64,000 bases of DNA from Monilinia fructicola (GCA_008692225.1 VICG01000012.1:1178001-1242000); one strand, 5' to 3'; positions 37,588 to 50,820 are shown, numbered from the stretch's first letter. The notes: a model not told the origin generated them from the sequence alone. Made by a program: numbers and translations.

Positions 37588-38083
37588 ATACATGTGTGAT
37601 GGATTGCGTGTGTAGGAAGCACACTCATCGGTGGCTGGAGATGAGGGGAGGGAAGAGTGAGACTGTATTCATGAGAGTATGGAATGCATTCTTATCCCTG
37701 AGAAAGTTGCGAATTGGTAGATATGTTAAGTGGTGAATACATAAATCTTCATCTATCAGAGCCACTCTAGCATTAAAATATATATTTCTTTGTATTCATA
37801 AATTTATGATTGTTCAGTTGATTGAAATTTGAAATTAAGATTTATATAGTTTATATATATAGAGAGAATTTCTGATACTTCGACGTTGTAGATCTTTTAG
37901 TTTTCTAGGGGACAAATTAGTAGAAAAGATATGAAATGGTATAAAGACACTAGATTATTAAAGTTATAATATATAATCATCATATAGTGTTTGAGTGGGA
38001 ATGATTATAAGATTTACTAAAGAATCAGATTTTCCTTTAGTTACTTATATTGAAGATTGTAGTTTTAAAGCATCTATGAAGTC
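37588..38083. other. Transition into A+T-rich block
   Basis: About 500 bp of 3' sequence after the secreted-protein gene. Base composition falls from normal to strongly A+T rich by about 37,800. No gene is visible. Confidence 0.5.
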
Positions 38084-38917
38084 GCCTACCCTACTTCTCG
38101 CCACCCCCCCCCATTTGGCCAGCATTTCACACCAAAAACGGCCATTTTAACGTATTTATAATTCTACGAAAAATAAACATATATTTTTTAAATTTTAACT
38201 AGAGCTTCTATATATAATTATTAATAAATTTTAAAGATTTTAAATTTTTGTGATTTTTTTATAAAGAGTAATAAAAGATTATAAAAAATTAAAATTTTAA
38301 TTTTTGATTTGTATGTAAATCCTATATAAAATCAAAATCTTTAAAAAAAGTTATATTTATTTAATAAAGATAGCTAAAAATAATCTAAAATTTTGTAAAG
38401 AATTTTAAAGCTAATTTAAACTAAATAAATTATTTTAATAATATACTATTATTTATTCTAAATGTTTAATATAAATTCTTAGATTTTAACGATAAAATTC
38501 TAAGTAAAAAATTTCTAATTTCAATTTACTCAATAATTTAAATTATTATATATATTTTTAAATAGCTTATTTATTACATATTAATTAATAGATTCTATAA
38601 AAACTTATATATTATTTTTAATTATTTTTTATTTAGAAATTAAAAATATTTATTTTAAAGTTTCAATTTTGTATGTGATTTTAATACAAATCCAAAATCA
38701 AAAATTCTAATTCTCTATAAATCTTTTATTACTCTTTATAATAAAATTGCAAAAATTTAAGATTTTTAGAATTTATTAATAATTATATATAAAAGCTTTA
38801 GTTAAAATTTGAAAAATATATATTTATTTTTCATAGAATTATAAATACATTAAAATGGCCGTTTTTAGTGTGAAATACTAGCTAAATAGGGGGGGTAATA
38901 AAAAGTAGGGTAAAAGA
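38084..38917. mobile_element. Family A: non-autonomous element with about 250-bp terminal inverted repeats
   Basis: The left end starts CGCCTACCCTACTTCTCGCC, then a C run, TTTGGCCAGCATTTCACACC and AACGGCCATTTTAACG. The right end (about 38650-38917) is its reverse complement, with RIP-like changes (GTAGGGTAAAAG for GTAGGGTAGGCG). The match continues inward for about 250 bp, leaving little unique centre, so the element can fold on itself. No coding capacity. The target duplication is not clear. Confidence 0.8.
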
Positions 38918-39699
38918 TTTAATATTTTGATATAGATATATTTAATATAAATTATAATATATAAATAAAATATTTGATTAAATTGAAATTGATATAAAAA
39001 TTAAAAGAAAACTTAAAAATTATAAAATTCTCTTTTAAGTTTTAATTAATATTAGGATTTGTAAATAATTCTAAAAATTAACTTTAATCTTTTAATTTTT
39101 TATTAAGAAATAATAAAAATTGAAGTTCTTAGAATTTTATTAATTTATATATATTAAATTATTATATAAAATTTTAATTAATTATATTAATTTTGTATTA
39201 AATAATTATTATTATAAAATAGTTATTGAGATTTGAAATAATAAATAACAGAGGTTAAAAAACAGGGGGTAATAAATAATAACTTAAAGAGATTTAAAGA
39301 ATTTGGAAAATATTATATAAATACATTGAATACACATTTTTATATTAGAATTTAAAATATAATCAAGTAAAATTCTTATATTTTTGATAATAATAAATAA
39401 TTCATAAAATTGATTTTATAAAAAGTATAATTTTAAAAAGAATCTAATTTTAAAAAAAAGATATAAATTAACTAAAATAATTAAAAAGGGATTTAGTTTT
39501 ATATTTAAGTTATTAAAGTTAATAAACTATAAGTTCTAGTTTATAAAGATAATATTATTTTTATTAATTATAAAGTATAAAAAGAATTGAAATCTTAAAT
39601 ATACTTTTAAATATTAATATTTATAAATTAAATGATCATTTTTATTTTTATTAACTTTTAAATATTATATTAATATATTAGAGTAAATTAATAAAAATT

Positions 39700-39850
39700 A
39701 AATAATTAAAAATGAAAAATAAAAAAATAAAAAGATCTTTAAAAAATCTTTTTATATATAATATCGTTTAGTTTAAGGTTAAATTAAACTAATATAAGTA
39801 TAATAAGATATTATATACTTAAACATATAATATTCGTTATATTGAAGAAT
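39700..39850. repeat. Family C repeat, copy 1 (heavily mutated)
   Basis: Carries the family order: AAGATCTTTAAA, TATATATAATATCGTTTAGTTTAAGGTTA, then AATAAGATATTATATACTT and ATAATATTCGTTA. Compared with the copy at 41850-42010, nearly all C and G outside short motifs have become T or A. Confidence 0.65.
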
Positions 39851-40041
39851 TTAATAATTTTTAAATCTAGATATATTAAAAATTTATATTATATTCTAAT
39901 ATACTATAAAGATATATTATAAAAGATTTAAAATAATATTTTTTATTATTAAATAATGAATATATTATTAATATTACACTAAAAAATGTATTATATAATA
40001 TTAATACCCAAGTATATTATTTCTATATTAAAAGCAATTTA

Positions 40042-40837
40042 CTCGGGCGCGTTTTAAAAGAGGCATAGGCGAATGTTAAACTTATAATTATTCAACGAAA
40101 CTTTAATATAATTTTATATAATTTATATATATATATATTAGATTTAGTATTTTAACATTTTCCTGTAAAGTTTTTATATTATAAATTTTTTTTTCAAACG
40201 AATACTAATACTATAAAGTTAGTGATTTTAGAAAATTTTAAAATTTATTAATATATTAATTTGAATTTTAATCACATATAAATTTTAAAAACTAAGATTA
40301 TAAAAACATAATATAAACTTAAAAGCATTATTCGATATATTAAATTTTTTATAATATTTATCCTATTAATATATATATTGATATAAAATATGAAAATTCT
40401 AAGATTTTAATGAAAAATTATACTTATATAATCGAAATAAACGAATTTACCCTTTTAAAACTTATAAATTTTCGTAAATTTTTAACTTTATTAATATATA
40501 TGTTAAGTATTAATAAAGATATTAAAATTCTAAAGTTATTAATATAGAATTTAGCTTTTATTTTATTATATAATATGATTTTATAAATTTAATTATAATA
40601 TTTATCAAATTATTAAATATTATTATAAATCTTTGATTTTTCTATATATTTTAAATATTTATACATTTCGTTATACTATTATTTATTTAAAATTGATTTT
40701 TATAATATAAAACTTTTGTAGTAAATATAAAAATACTAAATTCATATTATTTATAAATTATATAAAATTATATAAAGGTTTCGTTGATTAATTATAAGTT
40801 ATATTTTTACATATGCCTTTTTTAAAACCTGCCCAAA
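40042..40837. mobile_element. Family F element, copy F1 (796 bp)
   Basis: Left end CTCGGGCGCGTTTTAAAAG, then AGGCATAGGCGAA and ACTTATAATTATTCAACGAAAC. The right end is the reverse complement with RIP-like changes (GCCTTTTTTAAAACCTGCCC). The inverted repeats extend at least 150 bp inward. No coding frame of note; the 68-codon frame at its right edge is A+T noise. The length equals copy F3 almost exactly. Confidence 0.8.
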
Positions 40838-41294
40838 TAACATTTTTTAATATATATATATTAAATTGCTTAAAAGAAATACTAAAAAATAAAATAAAAA
40901 TTTTTAAAGAAATAACTTTTATTCCTATTAAATCCTTATTAGAAAAATATATAATACTCTTTATTAAAGATAATAAATTAATATTTATTATTATTATAAA
41001 TATATTATTATCGTTATAATAAAAAGAATATATAAATTATATAATTATTATTTATTACAATTAATCATAAAATATATTTATTATTATATTAATTCAATTA
41101 TTTTATAAAAAATTAAAAAATAGAGATTTAGCAATTTTTACTAGTACTTATAGAAAATAAGTTTTTAAACTATAGATTCTTCAAATTTTTATTATTTAAT
41201 AAAGATTAACCCCCTAAACCCCCAATCCTTACTTCGTTTAAAGCTAATAAAATTCTATGAATCCATAATCCGAAAATTTATTTTCAGCGAGTGT

Positions 41295-41434
<140 letters not shown>

Positions 41435-41849
41435 GCTTTTTTATTAATATAGAATTTATTTAAGTATTATTAATATTAATTTTTAAAACTTAAGAATATA
41501 ACTAAATTTAATATTTATACTATATATAATATATATAATAAAAAAAAGATATATATTTCTTTTAAAATATAGTTTTGATTTTATTATATAAGAGTGATTA
41601 TATAATCCTATTATATCAAAAGTAGGGAATAGATTAAAGGTTTATTTTAATTCTTTAATATTAATTTTAAATATATAAAACATTTTATATTTTTATATTA
41701 AAGGTTATATAATACTTTTTAATTATATATATTACTTTTATTACTTTATAGTAAAAGTAAAGTTTTTTAGTTTATTTAATATATTATTTATTATAATCCT
41801 AATTAATTTTATAAATAATTTTTGTATACTTGTATATAACTTGATTTTG

Positions 41850-42010
41850 TAACGAATATCACGTGCTTTAAGCACGTAATATTTCATCACGCTAAGCGAT
41901 ACTATACATATAAGAGATCTCTAGGTCCCCTAAAAGATCTCTTCCCTCCTTAGCTTTCTTTTTCTAGTTAACTAACCTTTATTGACTTGCCCTAGTATGT
42001 GATCGTAATA
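41850..42010. repeat. Family C repeat, copy 2 (least mutated)
   Basis: Retains GC-containing sequence: TAACGAATATCACGTGC with a palindrome centred on the CACGTGCTTTAAGCACGTA segment, GCTAAGCGATACTATACATA, AGAGATCTCTAGGTCCCC, TTGACTTGCCCTAGTATG and TGATCGTAATA. Other copies (39.70, 42.09, 44.82-45.13, 49.09 kb) can be read as RIP-degraded versions in the opposite orientation. It probably represents a short non-autonomous element or a solo terminal repeat. Confidence 0.7.
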
Positions 42011-42074
42011 GATTTTTATAATAAATCTTTTATAATTATTCAAGTTAAAAAAAGTTTTATAAAAATATAAGTAT

Positions 42075-42262
42075 TTATTATAATTATATATTAAAGCGAA
42101 TTAAGAATAGTTAATTAATTAGAATAAAAAAGTTTAAAAATAAAAAGATCTTTAAAAGATTTTTTTTATATATAATATTGTTTAATTTAAGGTTAGCTTA
42201 AATTAAAGTAAATGTAATAAGATATTATATACGTTTAAAGTATGTAATATTTGTTATAGTAT
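42075..42262. repeat. Family C repeat, copy 3
   Basis: Opposite orientation to copy 2. Contains GTTAATTAATTAGAATAAAAAAG, AAGATCTTTAAAAGAT, TATATAATATTGTTTAATTTAAGGTTAGC and the end ATAATATTTGTTA. Strongly A+T shifted. Confidence 0.65.
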
Positions 42263-44811
42263 CTTTTTTAATTATTTTAATATAATAAAATTTATAATTT
42301 ATTTATTCTTAATAATAATAAAGCTTTATTTAATATATAAAATAAAAGTTATAAAAAGCTAATATTATTTCGTTTTTAAAATCTTATAAATCATTAATAA
42401 ATTAAAAGTTTATCTTGTAATTAAAGTATATTTAATAATAAGAATTTAAATTTTTAATCTAAATTGTTTTTTAAAGAAAAAGAATAATAATTAAAGCTTT
42501 TTATTATTAATTTATTCAAACCTTAATCTTTTATAATATTCGTTTTATTTATATTATATTTATTTTACGATTTAATATTTTTAATATTAAATAGTTTAAG
42601 TTTTTAAGATTATATTTTGAAAATATTTATTAAAACATCTAACAAATATATATATATATAACTAATTCTATATTGTTTTGATATTTGAATAATTAAATTT
42701 TTATTTGAAAAATTATTTATTTAATTTTTTTAATTATAAATCCTTTTTGATTTATTTAAGATCCATCCTTTTATTTTATAGATTTATTGATATATAACAA
42801 TTAATATAAAAAGTTTTTTGAATTAATATTTAATTCGTTAAATGTTTTTTTAGATTAAAGTAATTTTTTCTTATATTTAAATATTTTTTTAATAAAATAA
42901 ATATTTTTTAAAAGTATTATAATCTTCAAGAATTTTTAATATATTAATTTTATCTATAAGCGTTGTAAAGATTATTACAATATAATCTTTAATATATAAC
43001 TTTATTATAATATAATTTATAGAATTTAAAGGAATAATCTAAAGGATTTTTAAATTATTAATATTAATTAAAAGGGGGGGTATAATAAGATATAGTTTAA
43101 GCGATTTAATAATAATCATAATTCTTAATCGATTTAATTCTATTTATAATAAAACTATTTAAGATTATATAATAACTTTATTAATTAATTATTATAAAAT
43201 AAAATAAAAATTTTAAATATAAAAAAAATAAAAAAAATCTTTATTTATATTTTTTATAAAAGGCTTTTTTTCTAAAAAACTTTTTAATAAAAAGAAATTT
43301 AATAAACTTAATTAAATATTATAAACTATTTATATAAATTTATATTTTAAACTTTTTAAAATATATTATAACGGTCGACACAGCCAATATAAAAGGAGTT
43401 TACGATAAAGCCGATATCTTTAACGTATTAGCAAAAACGATATTGTTAGCGTTATTAATATTGTTAATAAAAGCGAACGGAATAGCATTAGCTATAAGTA
43501 AATAGCATTAAATAGTTTTAATAAAGATTAGCTTTTATTACGATTCACGTTTCCTACTATATATTATAATTATTATCTTATTCCCTTCCTATATTATTTG
43601 ATTTTATTTAATATATTTTTTAATATAATCATTGATTTTTATTAATATCAATTTAAAGTTTGATTTTTTATTTTTTATATTATATTTATATTTATATTGC
43701 TTTTTTATATTATTTTATATATAATATATTTTTAAATTGTATATTTTATTGATATATTTTAATATCAAAGAAAGATTAATTTGAGTTAATATAAACTTAA
43801 TTATTATATAATGAATTTTAAAATATATATTAAGATTATTAATAATATATAAAGTATATATACTATTTATGAATATAAAGTGTTTTTTAAATATTTATAT
43901 TTATATTTTTTATTATTTTGAAGATTATTATCTCTTATTATATAATTTAAAGTATTTTATATATTATAAAAAGGGTAATTATTTATAGAAAATATATTAC
44001 GATATATATTATATAGTAGTACTCTTTTTTTATAGTATATAAATATAATAATGTTTAATATAAAATATTCTAAATATTTTAAATATTTTAATAGATAATT
44101 GCTATATTTTAGTATAAATAAGAGTATTATAAAAATTTTATTTTTAATATTTTTAAGTTATATATATATAAAAGATGTTTTTTAAAATCTTTAATTTATT
44201 AGCAACTAAAATTATTATAGATTTAAAGAATTAAAATTTATTAATATATTATATTATATAATTATTATATTTGTAAGAGTTATAACTATAGCTTCTTATA
44301 TATACTTTACGTTTTTATATTAAAAACCTTTATTTTTCAACTTTTAATATCCTTAATAAATTATTAAATAATATAAAAAGTTTTTATTATTTGTAAATAA
44401 ATATATAAAAAATTATTAAAAATTTTATAAAAGTAAGTTAATTTTTTTTATAATTTTTTTTGATAAAATATTAATTTTATAAAATTAAATAATATTGAAT
44501 TTTTAAGAAAATCGCTTATTTTATATAGGAAAAGCGTTATATATAAGATTTTTTAAAAAAATTTTAATTTAAAAAAAGTATACTTTTTTAAAATAAGATA
44601 AATAGAAACAAATAGCTTCATATTTGATTATTTATTAATCTTAAAATATAATTAACAAAAATTTTAAAAGCATTTTAAAAAAAATATATAAATAATTATA
44701 AAAGTTATTAAAATTTTTAATTTATATAAAAAAGTATAAATTTTATAAGGATTTTGTTATAAAAACGTAAGGTGTATAATAAACTATAATTACAACTTTT
44801 ATTTTATATTA

Positions 44812-45135
44812 CGATTATATATTAAAGTGAGTTAATAGAGGTTAATTAACTAGAATAAAAAAGCTAAAAAATATTACGATTATATATTATAGCGAGTTAA
44901 TAAAGGTTAGTTAATTAGAATAAGAAAGTTAAAAAAAAGATTTTTAGGGGATTTAAAAATCTCTTTTATATATAGTATCGCTTAATGTAATAAAATATTA
45001 TGTGTTTAAGATATATAATATTCGTTATAAAAAAGAAAAAGATCTTTAAAAAAATCTAGAGATTTCTTTTATATATAGTATCGCTTAGTATAATAAGATA
45101 TTACGTGCTTAAAGTATATAATATCTGTTATATTT
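44812..45135. repeat. Family C repeat, tandem or nested copies
   Basis: Two starts (about 44813 and 44872, both TATTACGATTATATATTA), then GAGTTAATAAAGGTTAG. Two right halves follow, about 44990-45020 and 45060-45135, each with TAGTATCGCTTA and a TAATATTCGTTA or TAATATCTGTTA end. It looks like one copy inserted into or duplicated beside another. Confidence 0.6.
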
Positions 45136-45367
45136 ACAAAAAATTTAAAATATAAAAACATAAATCTTAAATCTTTAAAATCTTTTATAATTAATTATAA
45201 ATATTTTATAAAAATTTTCATTAATCAAATATTGATAAGCAAAAAACCTTAAGTTATTAATATTAACTTGTTATTTTATTATTAAAGCTTAATTATTTTA
45301 ATTATTTCAAAGATGATTAATTGTTTCGATTTATTCTATTTTATTCTGATTATTCTATTTTAGTTAA

Positions 45368-45650
45368 ATAAAAAATAAATAAAATAAATAAAATAAATAA
45401 AAATAAATAAATAAATAATAAATAAATAAATAAAATAAATAAAATAAATAAAATAAATAAATAAAATAAATAAAATAAATAAAATAAATAAAATAAATAA
45501 AATAAATAAAATAAATAAAATAAATAAAATAAAATAAATAAATAAAATAAATAAATATAAATAAATTAAATAAATTAAATAAAATAAATAAAATAAATAA
45601 AATAAATAAATTAAATAAAATAAATAAAATAAATAAAATAAATAAAAGAA
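45368..45650. repeat. AAATA/AAAT-rich microsatellite, about 280 bp
   Basis: Interleaved AAAT and AAAATAAAT units with occasional T insertions. It directly abuts the left end of family F copy F2. Confidence 0.9.
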
Positions 45651-46313
45651 ATTATATAAACTATTCGAATGGGTTTTAAAAAAGGCATATATAAAAATAT
45701 AATTTTATGTAATTTATAAATAATATAGAATTAGTATTTTTATATTTATTATAAAAGTTTTGTATTATAAAAATTAATTTTAAATAAATAATAGTATAAC
45801 GAAATATATAAATATTTGAAAAATATATAAAAAATTAAAGATTTATAATAATATTTAATAACTTAGTAAATATCATAGTTACATCTATAAAATTATATTA
45901 TATAAATAAGATAAAAGCTAAATTTTATATTATTAATTTTAGAATCTTAATATCTTTATTAATATTTAAGATATATATTAATAAAATCAAAAATTTACGA
46001 AAATGTATAAGTTTTAAAAAAGTAAATTTATAGGTACTTATTTCGATTATATAAGCATAATTTTTCATTGAAATCTTAAAATTTTTATGTTTTATATGAA
46101 TATATTAATAATAAAATAAATGTTATTTGATTTTTAATATATTAAATAAAACACTTAAGTTTATATTATTTTTTAATATTATTAATTTTTGAAATTTATA
46201 TATATCGTTAATTTTAAATTAATATATTAATAAATTCTAAATTTTTTTTAAAATCACTAACTTTATAATATTAGTATTTGTTTAAAAATAATTTTTATAA
46301 TATAAAAACTTTA

Positions 46314-47280
46314 GAAGAATCCACGGGCCAACTGAACAGTCTAACCTAATTAGGCTACGCCTTTCAAGCTTCAACCTAAATTTCTACTATTATTCTATTA
46401 TTATATTTAATATTAAATCAAATTATAATAATTATACTTTTTAAATAATATTAAACTAATCTTTATATATTATATAATTAAACTTATTACTTTTTCTTAA
46501 TTATATTATTTAAATTATATAAAAAACTTAAAAATTAAAATTAATAATCTTTTTCGTAAATAAAAAATAGAATATTTTTTAAATTTTCTTAAAGCTATTA
46601 AATATCATTTTATAGTATTTATATTTAAATAAAATCTATAACTATTTAATATAACCGTATATTATCTTTTATATAATCTTATTTTCATTTCAAATTTAAA
46701 TAATTTTTTATATATTATATTAATTTAAGTTTATTATTAGTTTATTTATTAAATTAAATTATAATTACAGTTTTATATATATATATATAAATCTAATTAA
46801 AAAATATAGTTTTTTTATAAATATTGTAAATCTTTATAGTTTTTTTTAAAGAAATTGAATCTTTTAACTTATTCTTTTTTTAAAAAAATTATTATTAATT
46901 TTAACTAATAATTTTAATTTAATAAAATAAAGCTTTATAAATATACTTATAAAAAAGTAATTTATATACTTTTTAATTAATTATAGTAAAAATTAAAAGA
47001 TTTGATATTATATAGTTGTTTTTTATAATTAATATTTATAAATTAAATAAATAAATCTATTAAAAAAGCTTTATTATTATAAATTTAAAATTATAAATTA
47101 TTTTTAAAGATTTTTTATTAATTATATTAAAAAAAGGATATATTATTCAAAGTAGCATTATTATAAAAATATATATAACAATAATAAAGTATTAAAGTTA
47201 AATATACCTTTAAAAATGGAATATTGCCTGTACATCACCTAAAAAGGGTCTAGCGCGTTCAGTTGGCCCGTGGATCCTTC
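46314..47280. mobile_element. Family B: TIR element of 967 bp inside F2, TA target site
   Basis: Terminal inverted repeats of about 25 bp: left GAAGAATCCACGGGCCAACT, then GAAC; right GTTCAGTTGGCCCGTGGATC, then CTTC. It interrupts F2, where the host sequence inferred from F3 (CTTCATGGGAAG) appears as CTTTA / TATAGAAAG around the element. A TA duplication, as used by Tc1/mariner-type elements, is the simplest reading. The interior is A+T rich with no frame. Confidence 0.78.
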
Positions 47281-47317
47281 TATAGAAAGATATTAAAAAT
47301 ACTTAATCTAATATATA

Positions 47318-48112
47318 CTCGGGCGGGTTTTAAAAGAGGCATACGCTAAAATATAACTTATAATTATTCAGCGAAACCTTTATATAATTTTATAAAATTT
47401 ATAAATATTATAGTTTTAATATTTTTATATTTAATATAAAGATTTGGATTATAAAACCTAATATTAAATGAATAATAATATAATAAAATGTATAAATATT
47501 GAAAATTTAATAGAAAATTAAAGATTTATATTAATATTAAATAGTTTAACGAATATTATAATTAAACTTATTAAACTTTATCAAATAATAAAAGAAAAGT
47601 TAAATTTTAAATATCTTATTTTAGAATTTTAATATCTTTATTGATATTTAAAATATATATTAATAAAGTTGAAAATATAGGAAAATTTACAAGTTTTAAA
47701 AGGGTAAATTTGCTTATTTGAATTATATAAGTATATTTTTTTATTAAAAATTTGAATTTTCTATTTTTTATATCAATATATATATTGATATAATAAATAA
47801 TATTAAATTTTGAAATCATTTAATAAAAATTTAAAGCTTATTTTTATTTTTCTATAATTTTAATTTTCAATATTTATATATTTTTGAATTTAAAATTAAT
47901 AAATTAATAAATACTAAAATTTTCTAAAATCATTAACTTTATAATATTAATATTCTTTTAAAAATAATTTTTATAATATAAATACTTCATGGGAAGATTT
48001 TAAAAAATACTAAATTTAATATATATATAAGTTATATTTGAATTATATTAAGATTTCGTTGAATAATTATAAGTTTTATATTCGCTTATGCCTCTTTTAA
48101 AACGCGCCCGAG
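47318..48112. mobile_element. Family F element, copy F3 (795 bp), nested in F2
   Basis: The best-preserved ends of the family: left CTCGGGCGGGTTTTAAAAG and right CTTTTAAAACGCGCCCGAG, perfect inverted complements over the outer bases apart from one position. They are flanked by ATATATA and TATATAA, consistent with a TA target duplication. Interior inverted homology runs about 150 bp. Confidence 0.85.
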
Positions 48113-48200
48113 TATATAAATTATATAAAATTATATTAAAGTTTCGTTGAAGAATTATAAGTTTAATATTCGCTTATGCCTTTTTTAAAACGCGCCTGAA

Positions 48201-48339
48201 ATATATGCAAGCTTTAATTGAAATTTAAAAAAAATACATTTGTTTTTCGTAGAATTATTAATATAGGTACGTTAAAATGGCCGTTTTTGATATAAAATGC
48301 TGGCCAAATGGAAGGGGGTGGCGAGAAGTAAGGTAGGCG
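48201..48339. mobile_element. Family A element, right-end remnant (A2)
   Basis: Matches the right end of the 38.1-kb element: TTCGTAGAATTATTAATATAGG, then ACGTTAAAATGGCCGTTTTTG, AATGCTGGCCAAATGG and GGTGGCGAGAAGTAAGGTAGGCG. It preserves GC bases that the 38.9-kb copy has lost. The left part is missing; F2 and the microsatellite occupy its place. Confidence 0.75.
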
Positions 48340-49084
48340 AGTTAAGCTATAAGTATTTTTTTCAATATTTAAAGCTTTTTGTAATGTAATAAAGTCTTTT
48401 TAAGCGAATTGTTAGTTGTACTTTAATTCTCATTTCTTTTATTATATTTATTATTATAAACTACATCTTTATATTGAATTATCTTCTTAATTATGCCTTT
48501 TTATTTATATAGAAAGATACTAAACTAATTAGAAAAACATTAAAGATTATTTAATTTATTATTCTGAATATTTAGTATAATTATATAACGACTAATATTC
48601 TTATTTGATTCTATAATTCAATATAAGGAATTTTATTAATGAATATTAGCTTTATTTTTTGAAAAAATTAAAGGTATTCTTTAAATTTAATATAAATCAA
48701 TCAATATAAGAACATCTAAATATAATACTAATATCTAAATCGATTAAATAATACCAATCATTTTATTTTTAAATTTGATTAAAACCTTTAATGTTAAAAT
48801 ATTAGTAATTTTTTAAAATTTATTATTAAAAAAACCATTATTAACTAATAATTCGCTTACTTTACTCTTTGCTATCCTTTTTATTTAGCTAATATTTTAT
48901 ATTAAAAACTCTTATTTCAATATATTAATAATTTAATATAAAAAATATCTTATAAATTTTAATTAAAGTTTCTTTATATAACTTTTAATATATTTTAGAA
49001 ATCTTAAAATTTTACGATTTCTTAATAGGAAGTAATTTAAAATCATAAAAAATTAAATTTTTTTTAAGATTCCAATCTTATATA

Positions 49085-49285
49085 TAATTTCTATATATAT
49101 TACGATAGTATATCAAAGCGAATTAATAAAAATTAATCAATTGAAATAAAAAAGTTAAAAAAAGAAAAGATTTTTAAAATATCTCTTATAAATATAGTAT
49201 CGCTTAGTTTAAGATTAGCTTAAATTAAGATAAACGTAATAAAATGATATTATATACCTTAAACACGTAATATTTATTACACTAT
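49085..49285. repeat. Family C repeat, copy 5
   Basis: Starts TATTACGATAGTATATCAAAGCG, contains AAGATTTTTAAAATATCTC, TAGTATCGCTTAGTTTAAG and AAACACGTAATATTTATTAC. Same orientation as the 42.1 and 44.8 kb copies. Confidence 0.65.
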
Positions 49286-50820
49286 AATAGCTTTGTTTAA
49301 TTAAATTATTCTAATATTAAATTAATGTTATTATGGGCTTTTTAAAAATATTATAAAAAAAGTTTTTATAATTGATTTATATTAAGATTTTTAGATTTTC
49401 AAAATTTCAATTATTATTAGGATTATAATAATATAAAAGGTTTTATAATATAATTTATGATTATTTTCGAACTTTTAATTTATATAATTAAGAAAATCAA
49501 TAAAAAAAGAATATTATATTTTATTATAGAATTTAACATATAAAATAATATATTATATATATATTATAATAAAGCTTATAGTTAAAATATTACTTTTTTC
49601 AAAACCGAAGAATTTTATCTATAATATAATATATAACAACTAAAAATATTATTAAAAGCCATAATTAATAAAATTAAGGATAATAAGGATTTTTAAAAAG
49701 TTATTAATTAATATAAATTTAATAATAAGTTTAAAATGTCTTTTTTAATAACTAACAAAATTAGAAATAAAAATATAATAGTAAAAGCAAAAATATAAAA
49801 ATCCAAGGTTTAAGATTGATTTGATATAATCAAGAATTTAATTAGAATTTATTCATAAATTAATAACGCTTAAATATATTCTTATACCTTATTTAGACAT
49901 TTATATAAAATATAGGAAGAAATTCATACCATTATACATTCGATATTTGATTATAAACTAATAGATTTATAGTTTGATGATTTAAAGTATATTAAAGATT
50001 TATTAAATATATTCTTTAAAATTCATATTATAAATATTTTAAATTTGGGTTTTCTCTATAAATAGAGAAATTAACTAAAATACTTATGATTTTTAGAAAT
50101 AATAAAGCTAATAAGCCCTTTATTTATTTTAAGTAGTTTACTATTATAACCCTCTATATTTTAAGAAGTTTGAGATAGATTATAGTTAAAATAATAATTT
50201 GAATTACATTTAGTATAACAATGCTTTTTCTAGAGAAATTGCTATAAACTTAGATCATTAGCTTTATATATACTATATAATATAAAAATAGTAATAGTAA
50301 AATCTCTAGAGATTATAATACTTATTCTAAACATTTAAAGAACGTTTAATATACCACTTCAAAACCGCTTTTTAGCTTGAATAATAATAGAAAACAAATT
50401 ATTTGCATTATCAAAACTAATGGAAGTTATTTGATTAATAAATAAAAAAAAGTTTATTTAATAATTCTATTGAATTACGTTATTAAATAATCTATGTATT
50501 CTTTAGAACTTTATTTTTTCAGTTTATATATATTATATTCTATTGAAACATTATTTTAAGATATTATATATAAATTCGAATATATTAATAATATATATCC
50601 ATTTACAACTTTAATAATATTGATTATCAATATTTATATTCTTATATAAAATTATGAATATTATATTAGAAAAAATAGTAAACTATTTTTATACTGTAAA
50701 AAAGTGAATCAATTACTTTTATACTATAAAAATCAAAGTTATTTTATTTTAGTATTCTTTAGATTTTATACTTCTCAAATTAATTCTATTATAAAATTTA
50801 TTTAACAAATATTAAACCTA

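Larger units (their letters stand above)
45664..48200. mobile_element. Family F element, copy F2, split by two later insertions
   Basis: F2 is in three pieces: 45664-46313, 47281-47317 and 48113-48200. Together they total about 775 bp and align in order with the 795-bp uninterrupted copies F1 and F3. The left end reads ATTCGAATGGGTTTTAAAAAAGG (RIP-mutated CTCGGGCGGGTTTTAAAAGAGG). The right end reads GCCTTTTTTAAAACGCGCCTGA. Family B (46314-47280) and copy F3 (47318-48112) interrupt it, each between TA dinucleotides. Confidence 0.78.

Noticed and set aside
40813..41019. 68-codon frame at the right end of F1
   Set aside because: Ile/Lys/Leu-only A+T composition, overlapping a transposon terminus.
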